A stretch of 64,000 bases of DNA from Odiellus spinosus. Taxonomy: Eukaryota > Arthropoda > Arachnida > Opiliones > Phalangiidae. Below the pieces are notes generated by a model, which did no database searches, was not told the DNA's origin, and saw only the letters and a program-made list of their open reading frames with translations. The position numbers and the translations under genes were made by a program. The stretch is taken from the NCBI GenBank assembly GCA_963920705.1, contig OY987234.1, positions 18,371,794-18,435,793 on the forward strand, in the 5' to 3' direction. Below, in pieces: positions 23,932 through 37,504 of the stretch (positions are counted from its first letter, which is position 1; each line of letters opens with the position of its first letter).

Positions 23932-26900
23932 CTGAAACAAACGTACAATGGTTGAAAGCGTTGACCAATCGCGATTAAGTTCAATTTGTTAGAAATAGCA
24001 GTCGTATTATCTCGTGTTTGCACGAATGGCCCTTATCTCGTCCAGCGGGACTATTAACTGTAGAGCATTAGGGACATATTTCGGGGATTACTCGGTCTCC
24101 TCTTGCCCAATTAAACAAATATTGAGAGAGAGACCTTTGGGCGATATATTCCGTGATGAGCCAAAACATTGGAATTACTCGTAGTGTTTATCTTAAGCTC
24201 GCGTACTATATATATATATAGTTCTCTACATAAACCTAGACACTAACGATCGATAGGGTAAACATTACCCGGGAAAAGCTGGGGCGGTGGCCCAAGGTAT
24301 ACTCGTTTATGGACCAACAATTTTTTACGTCTTTGCCTTTAGGAGCAAACTCAACGAAGAAAAATCTTCAACAGTGTGGTAAGCAATTTTTTAAAGGCTT
24401 TTCGACAAAGAGTCTAAAAAACTTTATAATTTTGTTCCTTTTTACTCGTTATCAAGTGAAATTGTAATATTTAATCTTATTACACCTTTTACACTAATAG
24501 TCGATAATATTGGAATATATTGGGTTTGGGTTAGGTAAATTAGAAATTAGCAGTATACGTCTGGTTTTTTCTTTTTATAGTTCAACAGGTTGATGAGAGT
24601 AGGATCTAAAAATGTGTCTTAAAAACCTCTATCATCATAAGAGAGGCGCTATATCTCATCATCTATTATTATACGGAAAAGGAAAGGATGGCCCGCCCAT
24701 CATGAGAGATGGGAGGACTATTTAAGGTCGAGGGTAAGCGCGGCTAGGGATAAGATAAAAATATAGGGCGCTGCCATTGTCGAAGTGGCGTTACAAGACG
24801 GGTCTAAAGACTGCTAATAGAGAGCGCGTTACGACTTGATGACCGGATAAATCCTCCTTCTCGCCCCATCGTTCCAAAGAATAGATGATGTCCCCTTTTG
24901 GGCTCATTTTAGCCTTCTTTTCCTATACATAAAAGCTCCCACGCGGTTGCTTTTCCGTCGCGGTTCGCCTTTTAATCATGATGAAAATCCTCTCCTATTA
25001 TAAGCCGTTATTAAGGCGCCTTCACCACCAAAAGCCTGTCTGAATTATTACCGTATACCGCGCAATAGCGTCACTTCAAACGTTAAACCTTCAATAACAT
25101 ACGGAGAAGCTATCTTCAAGTAAGATTATACTTAACTAATCTTCGTGTCTCGCTTTTATAAACTTAAGTAGATAAGTAACCTGGCTCAATTCGGTCCTCG
25201 TCAAACTGAACAAGTGGGAAAAATTTAAATCTATATTTAATTTTAATTTTAAGGTTTCGTAACAACACGTCAACCCAAAAGTATAAAATTTGGAAAATAG
25301 GTTTTTAATTACATAAATAATGAGATCTACACTTTATAAGTAAATTATTTAGTCCAAAAATAGACCTAAATTATATTTTAAGAGACACTAACAAACGCCT
25401 ATCTTTAATTATATAAATTTTTAATTAATCAGATAATTTCTTCGAGTGTAGAAATGACTTATAATCTACTTTACTCTAGCATTGTCGTTCACGAACTCTT
25501 TGCGTTGCGATATAGAAAAGGTTATATAAAGATTATAAATCAACAAAACACCTTGATTTAATTTCAATATCTATAATAACAGAAGCCGATGAAACCCTCC
25601 TTTGAAGTCTATTACTCCCGGGTCTTGTCTACCCCTCTCTGTATGGGTTATTCTCAAAAGGCGCGATTCGTACGCCTCCTAACGGTAGATGTTTTCGAAG
25701 CGGGAGTTCGTCGAGCGAATATCTCTAGCAGCCTTGGAGTTCGTCCAAAAACGTCGTCGTTTGTGGAGAGAGAGAATTTCCAATTTTCCGTAGACAGGGG
25801 GGATGAAGTAGGACCCCTTCTAACTCGTAAAATTGTGAATTTTACCCATACAGAGAGGAGCGCTATATGGAACATTGGAGTAGTAGACTTCAAAGGAGGG
25901 TTTCATAGGCTTCTGATAATAATCATGGGATATAAAGTATAGCTTTTGTACGTTTGACAACTCAATTATGAAGCCGTCAAGATCGAAGACACGGTGAAGA
26001 TTAGCCCTTGGGATGTTTACTGGCGATTTAAAGTCGTCCCGAAATTAAATCTTGACAATTAACGAAAATTGTTATTGACAATATAAGTATTTAAGCTGAC
26101 ATCTTAATTTCCGGAGCTTCGGTTATCCCGTATATTAATTACATATAGAGTTCGCGAAGGCACCTTAAGCTATAAAGGGATGGATGGAAGAGAGCCTCAA
26201 GGATCTTCTCTTGTCGGCAGGCGATACGCGAAAATGTGTAGTGACCTTCGAGTAGAGATTTGATTAGAACTTTGGCTGAGCTGAACCGTTCTTCTTGGAA
26301 GATTCGGGTATCTTTAGACGAGCGTACAATAAAGGGCGTGGTATATACGAGTCGGGTAAAACTATATTAAGACTACGCGGTCAATACTTATCTTTGATAA
26401 GGAGGAAAACGCGAAGAGATATACGAGACACTCCCAGCTTATTCAAATCGTTTTCAAAGATTTGAAAGAGTCAGCTTGCGCTTCCCCTAATACTGACTAC
26501 AAAAGATTAATCACGTGTTTAATGTCACGCTTTAATCGAATAATGGTTAGATCACAAAGATTTCAAAAAGATTGATAACTTTTCATTATGTATTATGAAT
26601 GCTGGAAGTATTAAGATAAAAATAACGTGGGTTATAAATTATTCGCCTTGAAGAGATAATGAAGAAGATTAACGATTTATCGTTATAATTTACATAGTTT
26701 GAGTGTGCTAAGTCTATCTTAATTTGCATACTAATTAATAAATTCAATGCCCTTGACTTTTCCAGATATTCTAGGTATGTTATCTTCCGACAAATTGAAG
26801 ATAAACTTTCCTAACATCTTCAATATTCTTAAAATAGCATACACGCTGTCGTATTACCACGATATCTTTTTAAACTCCAAAAGGAAAAAATTATAATTAC

Positions 26901-27603
26901 TTTGTAGGTATATAGGGTGTAATTGACTTTCAAAATTCCCCACAAAAGTCGGAAAAAACTCCAAAAACAAAGAGGTCCCAGAGTAAAAGGAAAACAAATG
27001 AAAATAAAAGGGAATTAGGGGATGGGGACATAGTGGGGTTACAAAGGGGTTTGGTACAAAAAGCCATTAGGAGATTCATCGTCGATTGAGACGCGCTATA
27101 AAGTCACGCGAGCCTTTAGCCAACCAGGGACGCAAAAAAGTCCCTCATAGACAATATTATCTCCCTGGGAACGATCTCATCTCGAGTTAGGAGACGTTTC
27201 TATCGTTTCTAAAAGAGTTCTCACCCTGATACAGCCTCGACAATGTTAAAGGAGGTTAGGAGGGAGAGGTCCTTTCGCGCTGGCGCTTATTTTACGCCAA
27301 AAATCCCGACTAGGCTAGAGAACGGTCTGTTTGATTTATTAGATTCAACGGGTACAAGCCCAAAGTGTTTCAATTTTACAATCATACGCCTGATGCCAGT
27401 TTTATCTAGCCGCTCCTACATCGCGTTACGAACTCGTAAAAGACGAACAGACATCAGGGATGACAAAGTAATTTGAGATTTTACCACGGTACGTAGCTTA
27501 GGACTGGTAAAAAGGCGCGCGGTTTAAAATACAAGGAAAAGCCTTTGAATACGGTACAATAAAACGGTGAAAAATACTTCGTAAGTAAAAGAGTGAAACT
27601 CAC
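23932..27603 (-). other. stac intron
   Basis: A 3.7-kb intron containing one CAGAAG-family MITE (25580-25915). Apart from AT-rich DNA and a moderately GC-richer patch around 24,600-25,000, I see no exon, RNA gene or other repeat. Confidence 0.7.
25580..25915. mobile_element. CAGAAG-family MITE, copy 3 (reverse orientation)
   Basis: A 336-bp copy, inverted relative to copies 1, 2, 4 and 5, flanked by exact 7-bp duplications ATAATAA (25573-25579 and 25916-25922). Located in the stac intron before SH3-1. Confidence 0.9.
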
Positions 27604-27737
27604 AGGGGACGGGCAAGGCGACGTGGAAGCGCTACTCAGCGATTTCTCATTCTCATCCGGCAAATCGACGCTGCTCATGCGCACCGCTTTCGTCGTACTC
27701 AGAAACTGTCTTCGGCTTTGGACAGGACTCTGGGGAG
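27604..27737 (-). CDS. stac: Stac, exon: conserved Ser-rich segment before SH3-1
   Basis: A 134-nt exon (2 nt of a split Ser codon, then 44 codons, phase 0 out) encoding SPQSPVQSRRQFLSTTKAVR and MSSVDLPDENEKSLSSASTSPCPSP. I recall a similar RRQFLST...MSSVDLPD stretch in insect Stac, but could not check it. Acceptor TTTTTCGCAG, donor CCCCT|GTGAGT. Proline/serine-rich and probably disordered, a plausible docking or phosphorylation segment (inference). Confidence 0.9.
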
Positions 27738-29795
27738 CTGCGAAAAACGGCGGGAGAAGGGAAATAGGGTTAGAAACAGAGAGAGAGAGAAATATTATTC
27801 CAGCGTCAAAATAATAACTTCATTTAAGCCCAACGCGCGCATTAATGATACGCTCTATACTAAATCTACTAGTACTAATTGGAATCTCCGCTCGCCACTG
27901 CGCGACGAGAGAAGATACTGAGAGAGAAGATAGACAGACCAGACTGAGAGAGAGAGATAAAGATAATATAAAGCTTAGTTAACATCAATAGCGCGTCTCA
28001 CGACAAGAAAAGACTAAGCTAGGGATTGAAAAGAGATCCCGAACTCGAAACTCGTTTTGAATACAGATCTTTCCGTAATGAGGTCGAAAAGACGTAAATA
28101 TACAACAGGTAATGAGCCGAAAATGTTTTCGTTTATCCATTATTTTCCCAGTAAAGCTCGTTTAAATTTTAATTAGTTAATTAAATATCCGATTAGGAAA
28201 TTACAAAACCCCTCCAAATTTCTAAAAATATAACTAATTAAGTGTTATGTTAATAATTATATACGCATGCGCGTGCGTTTATTTAGTTTAAATAATAAAA
28301 ATAACAAAACTCGTGCAATTCTATTTTAAGATAGAGTTGGATTTTCAGTACAAAGATAGGCTTTAGTTTCTTAGGGAAAGAACTAGGAGAGTCTAGCTTT
28401 GTACTTATAGTAAATTCAACATGGAATGAACATAACGCTTTTTAAAAGGGGCGCTATGAAATTTTCCCAAATAATTATAATATATATTTTTAAAAATTTG
28501 AAATTTTGGGAGCCCTGTTGTATTACTTTTTATTTTCTAATTAATAATTTGTCTATTTTGTATTGATTTGGCATCACGTAATATCTTTAGTGGTAACGTA
28601 TAAAGATAACCTAGCTTGACTGTGTTACCAAATCAAGGTAAAATAAACTATATATTATTTTTAATTGGGTTATATATTTTTTGGAATTAATTTCCGTGTT
28701 AACACAACGAAAATATTACAACAATAAATTTGTCAGAAATTATGAAATCCATGTACGAAAAGTGAAGACAGACAAACAAACAAACTTCAGACGTAGAATA
28801 AATAAATAACTTAAATAATAATAAAAAATATACTAAGAAATAATAATTTTAAATTAGAAGTAGGAGATATAAGAAGAAGAGGAATACGAAAGAACGAAGA
28901 AGAGTCCATAGAGAAACAGGAGTTTTTCTTGTCAACTTAGAAGAGAAAAAAATATTTTTCGAAAAGTTGAAAGAAATAAATGATAGAGTATGAAAAAAAA
29001 AAAAAAATAATGAAATAAATTTTGATCGAAATTATTTGCTATTATTTCCAAGAAGAGAGACAGGGAGATAGAAAGATAAAGAAGGGAAGACAGAAAGATG
29101 AGAAAAGACGAAAGAAGAAAATAATATTTCAAAACTCAAGAAACTCAAAGAAAAACGAAATCGAAAATTCTACCAAAAAAAATAAAATTAAAACGTTGAA
29201 AATAAATCAAAACTATCAAAGAACAAGTCTAAAAGAAAAATCTATTTTTATGGTATTGTTTTTAATTGGATACTCGGACAAAGACTGATTAGTTATCTAC
29301 CTCAAAATGAGATAAAATTCGACCAAACTAGACTGGGAATAATAATAATTACGATTAAAAAAATCTTGATAAAACTAATTTAAATTTAAAATTGTAAAGA
29401 ATAATATCAAAAGCTAACGCAGATCTTTAGAATATTAAAAATTATTACTATTTAGACCAAGTTTTTTTTAATAAATTAATATTGAATGAAATTTAATTGG
29501 GGTTGATATTATTAGAAACATACGTTTTAATTTATTTCAGAATCTTAAAAATTAATTTTGGAAAAGGAAAAAAATTTATATTTTTGTAAATTATATATTT
29601 TTTTTTGCGGTCTGATTTTTAAAACTCACACCGATTTGTAAGGCTTCTAAGGGGCTAATCTGTTAAAGAGCTTAAGCTATAGATTATCTTAAAGACTTGT
29701 TCTTCAAAAATTTTCCAAATAAATCCGCGTTTTTTAAAATAAAAGGAAAAAAAAAAAGATCCAAACGTGAACTCCGGTTATAAGGGTAGAATTAC
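27738..29795 (-). other. stac intron
   Basis: A 2.1-kb intron. The first 250 bp upstream of the exon at 27737 is (CT)n-rich on the transcript strand (27,775-27,960). The part around 28,800-29,300 is A-rich with chance ORFs. No mobile element recognised. Confidence 0.6.
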
Positions 29796-29933
29796 ATTGG
29801 CTGTGTGAACTGGAATTAGGTTGACCTTGCTGTTGATGTCGACGGCGATGAACGTGTTCGCTAGATTCGGGACTATCCAGTGAAAAACTTTTCATCCGAA
29901 GAGAGAGTTTTTTGCGTTGCGGACTGTGAGGAG
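29796..29933 (-). CDS. stac: Stac, exon: Arg/Ser/Gln-rich linker
   Basis: 138 nt (2 nt, 45 codons, 1 nt). It encodes PHSPQRKKLSLRMKSFSLDS then PESSEHVHRRRHQQQGQPNS and SSHSQ. The start is set by CTCAG|CT, whose phase fits the exon at 35374. The end is set by AGCCAAT|GTAATT, whose T plus CT of the next exon gives serine. RKKLSLRMKSFSLD is a good basophilic-kinase-like Ser cluster (inference). Confidence 0.88.
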
Positions 29934-31192
29934 CTGAGTCACGTGACAAATTAAATTTGTTTTGATTTTGTTTTGTTTGTTTCATTGTTTACGAGCGAAG
30001 GGATAAACAGAGAGAGAGAGAGAGACGATGTTCGCATTCGGGAAGTAGTACGGTAGTTTTGTAGTACGGATGGATGGACAAAAAATATAGAGAAAAAAAG
30101 AAAAAATAAAATAGCGTTCAAAAACGATGCATTAACAGGGGATAAAAATATCAACTAGGGAAAAAAAGTATAATTATCAAAAAATATTGATAAATAACTC
30201 AATTTCTTATTAAAAAAAAGGGCAGGTGGTAATGGATTGAATGAAATATGAAATAAAAACATGAACGAAATAATTCATATACTTAAAATAATGAATAATG
30301 AAACGTATATTGTTTTAATTTAATAGAATTTAATTAAAACTGAATTTCTAAACTGGCCAAATGTTGAAATTAATCATCTTTGAGTAAATTCTCTGTTAAG
30401 TCTAAAATTAATAACTTATTTGTTTTGTTGTAAGATAATTTGTTTCATTATTTATTACTTCCATTATCCAAAAATCAAATATTTTGGGTACTGGAATTAC
30501 TATGACGTAAGTAAAATTTCATGTGGGGAGGTAAGGACATTTCTGCTAGTGAATTTCCATTTAATATAATATTTACGCGTTTATTAATGTTTAAGATTTA
30601 AACTTAACTAATTATAATTTACCAAAATTTGTAAATTAAAACTTTTTTTATCAATTAGGCTAAAATCCTGGAAGATTCTTCGCCCAGTACAACGATGCGC
30701 ATAGAGTAATCTCTTCTACAAGAGCTATTTAAAAATTAACTTAGAAATTTTCACCCTGTATGTTTACTTCTCTCTGAGCATCGAAGCGAAAAGGTTAGAA
30801 CACTTCTACAGGCGCGATATGATATAACTTTTAAAATATAATAATTAAAATTAATCGCTGGTTAATATAACACATTGAAAACTAAAATCTTCCAAAATAA
30901 CGATTTGTATCAAATCAAAATGAACTATCTATTTACGTGTCGCGGAAACCCAAATATATAAACACATAAGATAATTAAATTATCTTCTAATAAATATAAA
31001 ACACCACGAAATTCAAATAATACATCTTAAAGTATTTGTATAAACATTTAAAATCGAATAATTACTAAATAAAGACACAAAAAGTATAAAATAATAAGAA
31101 CAAAGCAAGATAGATGCTCGTAAAAATAATAATTTGTAAAAAATATATAATCAATTTTATAAATTAAACTCTGTCACAGCCAAAGTGTATAC

Positions 31193-31256
31193 CTGAGACA
31201 ATTAGTCGTCTCCCTCCTGGAGATGGAACTGATGTGCAGCACAAGAGACAAAACAT
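31193..31256 (-). CDS. candidate alternative first exon of stac (short isoform)
   Basis: An ATG directly after an in-frame stop opens MFCLLCCTSVPSPGGRRLIVS and ends at a good donor CTCAG|GTATAC leaving one G. That G plus the CT of the exon at 29933 makes Ala and keeps the Stac frame, so the two are splice-compatible (chance 1 in 3). The product would lack the coiled coil and C1 but keep both SH3 domains. The MxCxxCC start resembles palmitoylated N-termini. Upstream transcript-strand DNA is pyrimidine-rich. Speculative; RNA data are required. Confidence 0.22.
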
Positions 31257-32056
31257 TCATTATACGCCTACTATAAAGCAAGATTTCTAGGGAGTACACA
31301 TCAACTATATATTGGATAGATAGATAAGCGACCCCAAAAGAAACAGAAAAAAGGGGCGAGCCATTTTTCTTAAGCACCACGGGGGGGAAAAAAGGGTGTA
31401 ATGATCTATGCACCTTTAAATGCAAAAAAGGAGGATCAGGATAGAAGATAGATAAGAGAGTACGCGATGGAGAAAAATTGGAAACGGAAACTACAATAAA
31501 GAGTGCGGCTAACAAAGAAGCTTTTCGTTTTAAAGTATCTTCATTAATTAAAAAGAAAAATTAATTTTTAATACAAAGTTGTGCGAAATTAAAGAAAAAA
31601 AAAAAAAGCGGAATAGTAATGTGTGCAATTAATATGAAAACAAATATTGGAAAGAGTGAGTGTTCTTCATCTGTAATTTATTGCGCGATTTGCGTGATTT
31701 GTGATGAAGAAGAAAAAGTGTAAAGAAAAAGCAGCATTTTTATATGAAAAAATAAGCGGAGTAATTGGTTCATTACAATTTGAAATAGTAATTTTAATTT
31801 TTAAATTTAATTTCGTTTTCAGTCTAATGAATATAAAGAACCAATTACTAAATATTTTCTTCCAATCTTACAGTCTAGATGGTACGTTCCAATTTCTTTA
31901 AAGGTTATTAATTCTCCCAAAAAACACGTAGTCCCATTTCATCCATTCCATAGGTTAGGTTAGAGTGGGAGAAAAGTGAATTGGGATAAACCTTTTTAGG
32001 CGAAATGGGGGCAAATGGTTTAATATCTTTGCCCAAAACAACTTTTTAAATATTTT

Positions 32057-32396
32057 CAGAAGCCGATGAAACCCTCCTTTGAAGTCTACTACTCTAATGT
32101 TCCATATAGCGCTCCTCTCTGTATGGGTAAAATTCCCAATTTTACGAGATCGGAGGGGTCCTACTTCATACCCCCCTGTCTACGGAAAATTGGAAATTCT
32201 CTCTCTCCACAAACGACGACGTTTTTTGGACGAACTCCAAGGCTGCTAGAGATATTCGCTGGACGGACTCCCGCTCCGAAAATATCTACCGTTAGGAGGC
32301 GTACGAATCGCGCTTTTTGAAACTATAACCCATAAAGAGAGGGGTAGACAAGACCCGGGAGTAATAGACTTCAAAGGAGGGTTTCATCAGCTTCTG
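32057..32396. mobile_element. CAGAAG-family MITE, copy 4
   Basis: A 340-bp copy flanked by ATATTTT and ATATTAT (7 bp, one mismatch), so somewhat older than copies with exact duplications. It shares the GAGATCGGAGGGG variant with the left fragment at 16254-16361, identifying the subfamily that contributed that end. Confidence 0.88.
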
Positions 32397-35373
32397 ATAT
32401 TATGTAGAAATGATATTGAAGTTAAGATTAAAAATTTAGATTCGCCATTGAAAGAAAGATTGAAAGAAATCTTTACCACCTAAAAATCAAAATGTAGGAA
32501 ATACAGTCTAATTCTAGACTATATTTAGTACATTTTATCATTTTGGTAGCGGGTGAAGAAGCAACTGAAAGCGTAAAAAAAGTATAGAAACTAAACCAAA
32601 AAGACGAGTTCAGGCTGAAACGTTTTTTGTCTAAAATGTTTTCTTTTTCTTTTTAATTGACATATGATCCCCAAACAAGCGACAAGATACGTTCATTATT
32701 TTTTCATCATCATCATCATATCTTCCATGACATCATTTATACACATTTAAGGAACTTTTATATCTCTTTCAATCATCGGATTTAAATAGAAATATACAAT
32801 CACTAAACAATTAATTTATACTTCTTTTATACTTCGTTTATACTTTTTTTTTTTTTTTTTTGAAATTTTTAAAGTGAGTGAGTGTGTGGTGGCACGATGT
32901 TCAACACGCGATTTAATGTAATACAACAGTGCAATATAGATTTGGGGTTTTTTTTGTCCATTTTTTCATTATTTTTAATTCATATTTTAAGTTTAATTTT
33001 TTTTTCTCATTTATTCGCCGTTGTATTTTGTTTTTTTGGGGGGGTTATAAAAAATGGTCTGAACTACTAATTATTTTGAAAGACAAAGTGTTTCATACGC
33101 CCCGTAGAAACGAAATTAAAAATGCGAAAGAAAGAAAATTAAACACTCGAGAAAGAATTAAAAGAAGAAAAAGAAATAAAAAGTGCAGCAGACAAAAAGA
33201 AATAAATTGAATTTAAAATGAATCGCAGAATATAAATTAAAATTAATTAAATTATCAATAAAATATATTTATATAACGTATGGAATGGGTATCTGATATT
33301 AAAAAAAAAAAAAAACAACTTCGATGTCTTCTGTATGATTGTAATATTAAAATCGTTATTTTTCTAATAAATCTCTTTTAATTAATGGTGTTGGTTTTCC
33401 TTGGCTTTTGAAAATTAATTAATTATCCTAATTATCTTTCGTAATTTTAAGATTAGGTAGAAATTAAACGCGAAGATTAACTCGTAAAGTAACCACTTTT
33501 CTTAGACGTTTAAAGAAGCTTGATAAAGTTTTTCTTAACTTCGTAACTTAATAATAATAGGCCAATTATCTAAATTATATTTGACGTAGATAATGACGTC
33601 ATTTCCGTAGTAAATTTGACGAATTATTCCTTTTTTTAATCCTTATATAACGGTTAATTGTTTAGATGGACGAGGGAGCAAATTAATATTATTTTTACAA
33701 CTAATATAATTAAAATAATTATTTCTCATTAATCTACGTTATTTGTCGTAAATTGAGCAATATATTTAATTAGTTATTAGGTATTTAATTACTTAGTTTC
33801 TTATCTTTCTCCTAAACCTAATCGTTATGAAAATATCACATCAAAAATATCGGTTATTGATATCGTGTTTGTTTTTATATATATTTAAAATATAATTATG
33901 GACGGAAATTATGAAGATTTTTTTCTTTTCGTTATCATTTAGAAAATATAAATTAAATAAATAAACTAATTAACTAACGACTATTAATTATACTACCAAT
34001 AAATTTAGAACTTTAAGTGAATCGTTTGGATAACATTTCGGAGGTCGCCGGAGGATTTCGCGACATTTTAATATTATATTAATTATTAATTTATTTAGAT
34101 TTTCTTTTCGCTGTTATTTTTAAATTATGAGATCTTTTTAATTTGGTTATTAATTATTATTTTTGTAGCGCGCCTTATTGCATTTGCCTCGACTATAAAC
34201 GGGTCGTCTTTCATTGGTTTCCTGAATGGGAGATAGAGCGAGCGGTCTCTGCCCTTTAATAAAAATTGAAATAAAACAAAATTACCAGTTCCATTTAAAA
34301 TCGATATTTCCCCCCCCCCCAAACTTAAATTGGTTTTTATTTTTTAATTTCGTTGTTAATTAACCGCGAGTGTAAGAGGGAGGTTTCGAAATTCTTTAAA
34401 AAAACGATTAATTCATCAAGTTTACAAATTAAAAGAATGCAAAATAAAATTATAATAATTTAAAATAATTAAAAATATCCGATATTGAAAACCAAAACAC
34501 CAATTTTAAAATTTTAAGCGCCAAAAAAATTTAGTTTTAGAAATTATAAAGAAGCATTATACCTGCGCAAAAACAAAAACAAAACTAATAAGTAAAGGCC
34601 AAAAAATTGTTTAGTTATAATCTATTCGCAAATAAAAGAAAATTTAAAATTTGAATAAAATAATAAATTATAAAAAAGCTTATGAAGTCGCGATAGGCCT
34701 AGTTGGTATATAAGGCATATTTATATGTAAATATATATATATACACGAGTAATTGTAATAACTAGAAGTATGACAGTACGTCGCGGTATGATTGTATTAA
34801 CTATAATTTGAGAAAATTGATGAAAATTTCAATATTTAGGTTTTTTTTTTTAAATCCCAAATATTTCAAATATATTCGAAATCGCGTCTATAAGTCGCGT
34901 CAAGCTCGTTAATTCCACCGTTGTTAGGGGAAAAATGATTGAAAAGGTAACTCAAGCAATTTTTCAACAAGGCCATAAATATTGCGTCACTCTTTTTCAA
35001 CAAGGCTATCGATTTCCTGGGTTATTAATTAAAACTGTCATACTTTCGGGTTATCACTTTAGACTCTTCTTCCTACTATTGTTCCTGTTTTTAACTAATC
35101 AAAACGTACCGATATCCTAATTACCCTAATTAAAACTTCACGGTACATTTGTTCGTTACGTAAATAAATAAATAAAAAGGTTGTCAAATGAGAAGGGAAT
35201 CGACATATCGATAAATTTTGGCTTTCCATCATTTTAAATTCGTACGAATTTTTTAAAAAAAATGTATATATTAGAGTTGAAGGGGTGACCAGCGCGTGGG
35301 ATGTGTGCATTTGGTGTTTTAATTTTTTTTTTTTTTTTAACTTTTTGCGTTGATAGTTGCTAGGATTCCTTAC

Positions 35374-35667
35374 CAGAAGACGAGGAGTGGTGCGGATAGG
35401 CGCCCACGGTTAACGTGTGAGACGAAACGGAGGAAGTAGACGAGGAAGCGTTGGATCTCGGCCGGCGAGACTGCAGCTGTAGAGAAGATACGCTCGAGCT
35501 GATGCTGGTCTCCCGCTCGCCGCGGTCAGCCGCTTCGGCCCTGCTGGCACCTCGCTCTCTGCCGCCACTTTCGCCGCCCCGTTCCGAACCACCGCGTTGC
35601 GAACTTCGCCCACCGAGGTCGCCGGCTTGCTTGAGCAATTGGTAGATCGGGTCCACTTCTCGGCCTC
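35374..35667 (-). CDS. stac: Stac, exon: Ser/Arg/Gly-rich linker
   Basis: 294 nt (2 nt, 97 codons, 1 nt). It begins GREVDPIYQLLKQAGDLGG, likely the conserved part. A low-complexity stretch rich in R, G and S follows, then SSSVSSLQLQSRRPRSNAS, STSSVSSHTLTVGAYPHH and SSSS. Donor TCTG|GTAAGG. The acceptor is ambiguous: in-phase AGs lie at 35667/35664/35658, and the tract before them is not pyrimidine-rich. GC content is well above the introns. Probably an unstructured spacer between the C1 and SH3 modules. Confidence 0.85.
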
Positions 35668-36129
35668 CTTTCGTTTTTAGTTATCGAGCGTGGTGGCGTG
35701 GAAAGACGGAAGCACGAAGGAATTGCGCCAAGATTTGGTTTTTTTTCATTTTTGTTTTGGTTGTTTGTTTTACGTTAATAGAAAGCGACCAATGGTCAAG
35801 CGAAGAAAATAAATTCACAAGAAGAGACAAGAGAGAAGTATAGAAGTAGAAGAGATAGAGCGGAGAGAATGAAAGAAAGAAAGAAAAAAAAAAAAAAAGC
35901 GCATGGGATCGCGTCCCCGATACGACAAAGAATTTAATAAAAATGTTGCGGCTTTTCTGGGGTATGCAAACTCGCGTTTTATTTATCGATAACCTTGACT
36001 TAGATTTAAACGAATCAAGGTTATAGGATGAAGATGATGTAACGGATAATTGTAAACGGAATACGAGAGAGTTTGTTTGAAAATAGTCAAGAAATCAAAA
36101 CTTGAATCGGGTTAAAGATTAATTAGTGT

Positions 36130-36410
36130 CAAGGAGGATCAGAGAAGGAGAGGAAATGTGGGGCTGCGTTGAGTTAGAGAGAGAAGAGCCAACCTCCCAC
36201 TCGGGTGGAAAGGGGGGATAGGAAATTCTCGAGGTAAACTGTTGTCACGTGGTCGCTAGCTAGCGCGTCTCATAAAGGATTCGTTTTACCCACGCGACAA
36301 CATTTTACCACGAAACGTCTCTACCCCCGTTCTCCCAGAGTGGGAGTTTAGGCCGACGCAGTAGGAACCGCGCCGTCCCCACATTTCCTCTCCTTCTCTG
36401 ATCCTCCTTG
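36130..36410. mobile_element. MITE, 281 bp, CAAGGAGGATC termini
   Basis: Inverted terminal repeats: about 36 bp nearly perfect (CAAGGAGGATCAGAGAAGGA...), with weaker pairing for about 80 bp. An exact 7-bp target duplication TTAGTGT lies at 36123-36129 and 36411-36417. The right end of a relative lies at 1-47. The centre carries CACGTGGTCGCTAGCTAGCG and no ORF. Confidence 0.9.
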
Positions 36411-37504
36411 TTAGTGTGAACCTTTTATATAAGTAGTATTAGCCAATCGTAAACGCGCGACCAAATTGAACACGGATTACGATTGGATAACGATTCTTAT
36501 AATTGAAGTGCAAGATTACTATAATTAAAAGTTCCGCGGGCTAGGATTAATGCCAAATCAGATAACTGATATGGATTACGTAATATATCGACTAGATAAA
36601 CATTTCATTGACGTCACCATTTTGTTTCGTGTCATAATCTTCTCCTAGTAACCTCGAATAAAACGATATATTTTTTTTTCCTATGGATTCCAAGTTACAT
36701 CTTGGAAAAAATAATTCGTTCTTAACTTTTTTACGTAATTTTCTTATTTAAATCATTTTTATAGAAACGGTTTAAAAATTATATACGCATGCTTCTCGAA
36801 AACTTAGAAACTTCTCGGTTAATTTTAGAGATGATTTTAAATCATATGTATTAAAATTAATATAATAAACGTCGTCTACTGGTATTGTATGTAAAAATAA
36901 TCTATAAAATAGCCATTGGGTAATCAGAGGCAAATTAAAATCTTTTTATAACTACCTAATTAACTCTATAATCATTATCTTGCTAATGACTTAGTTTAAT
37001 TAAGTCTGTAATCTACTAATTATGAATGTTGTCGTAGGATTCAAAGGGTGGGGTAACCAAGGTACGGTAAGTATAAAATCCACAACAAACAACTTCATAA
37101 TTCAAGACTTATTAAAACAATAAAAAAAAAAACACTGAAATATCTTGTATATAAACACAAACACGAAAATAAAAATCTTGGAATTATAAATATAAAACAT
37201 AGATCTATCACACCATGCCTTTATAATTAATTGGGTAATTAAAAACCAACCACATATCAATAATGAATATCACGCTAAAATTATTAGATTAAAAATCCTA
37301 TTAAATATACTAAAAATTCCTATCAAATTCAAAAATTTCTGGAAAGGTGCAATTTCTGGAAATAGGCCTATTTTTACGGATTACGAGAAGAATTTCAGGA
37401 ATTCTAAATCAATATCTAACGAGCAATTTAAATCTAAATGGAATATAAGAATTTTGAATATAGATCGGAAAATTCGAGTAAATTATATTCAAAATAAATT
37501 GAAG

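Larger units (their letters stand above)
29934..35373 (-). other. largest fully visible stac intron (5.4 kb)
   Basis: Contains a CAGAAG-family MITE (32057-32396), a candidate alternative first exon (31193-31256), a (GA)n/(CT)n tract at 30,010-30,028, an ATC microsatellite near 32,707-32,722, and much AT-rich low-complexity DNA. No other gene recognised. Confidence 0.65.
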
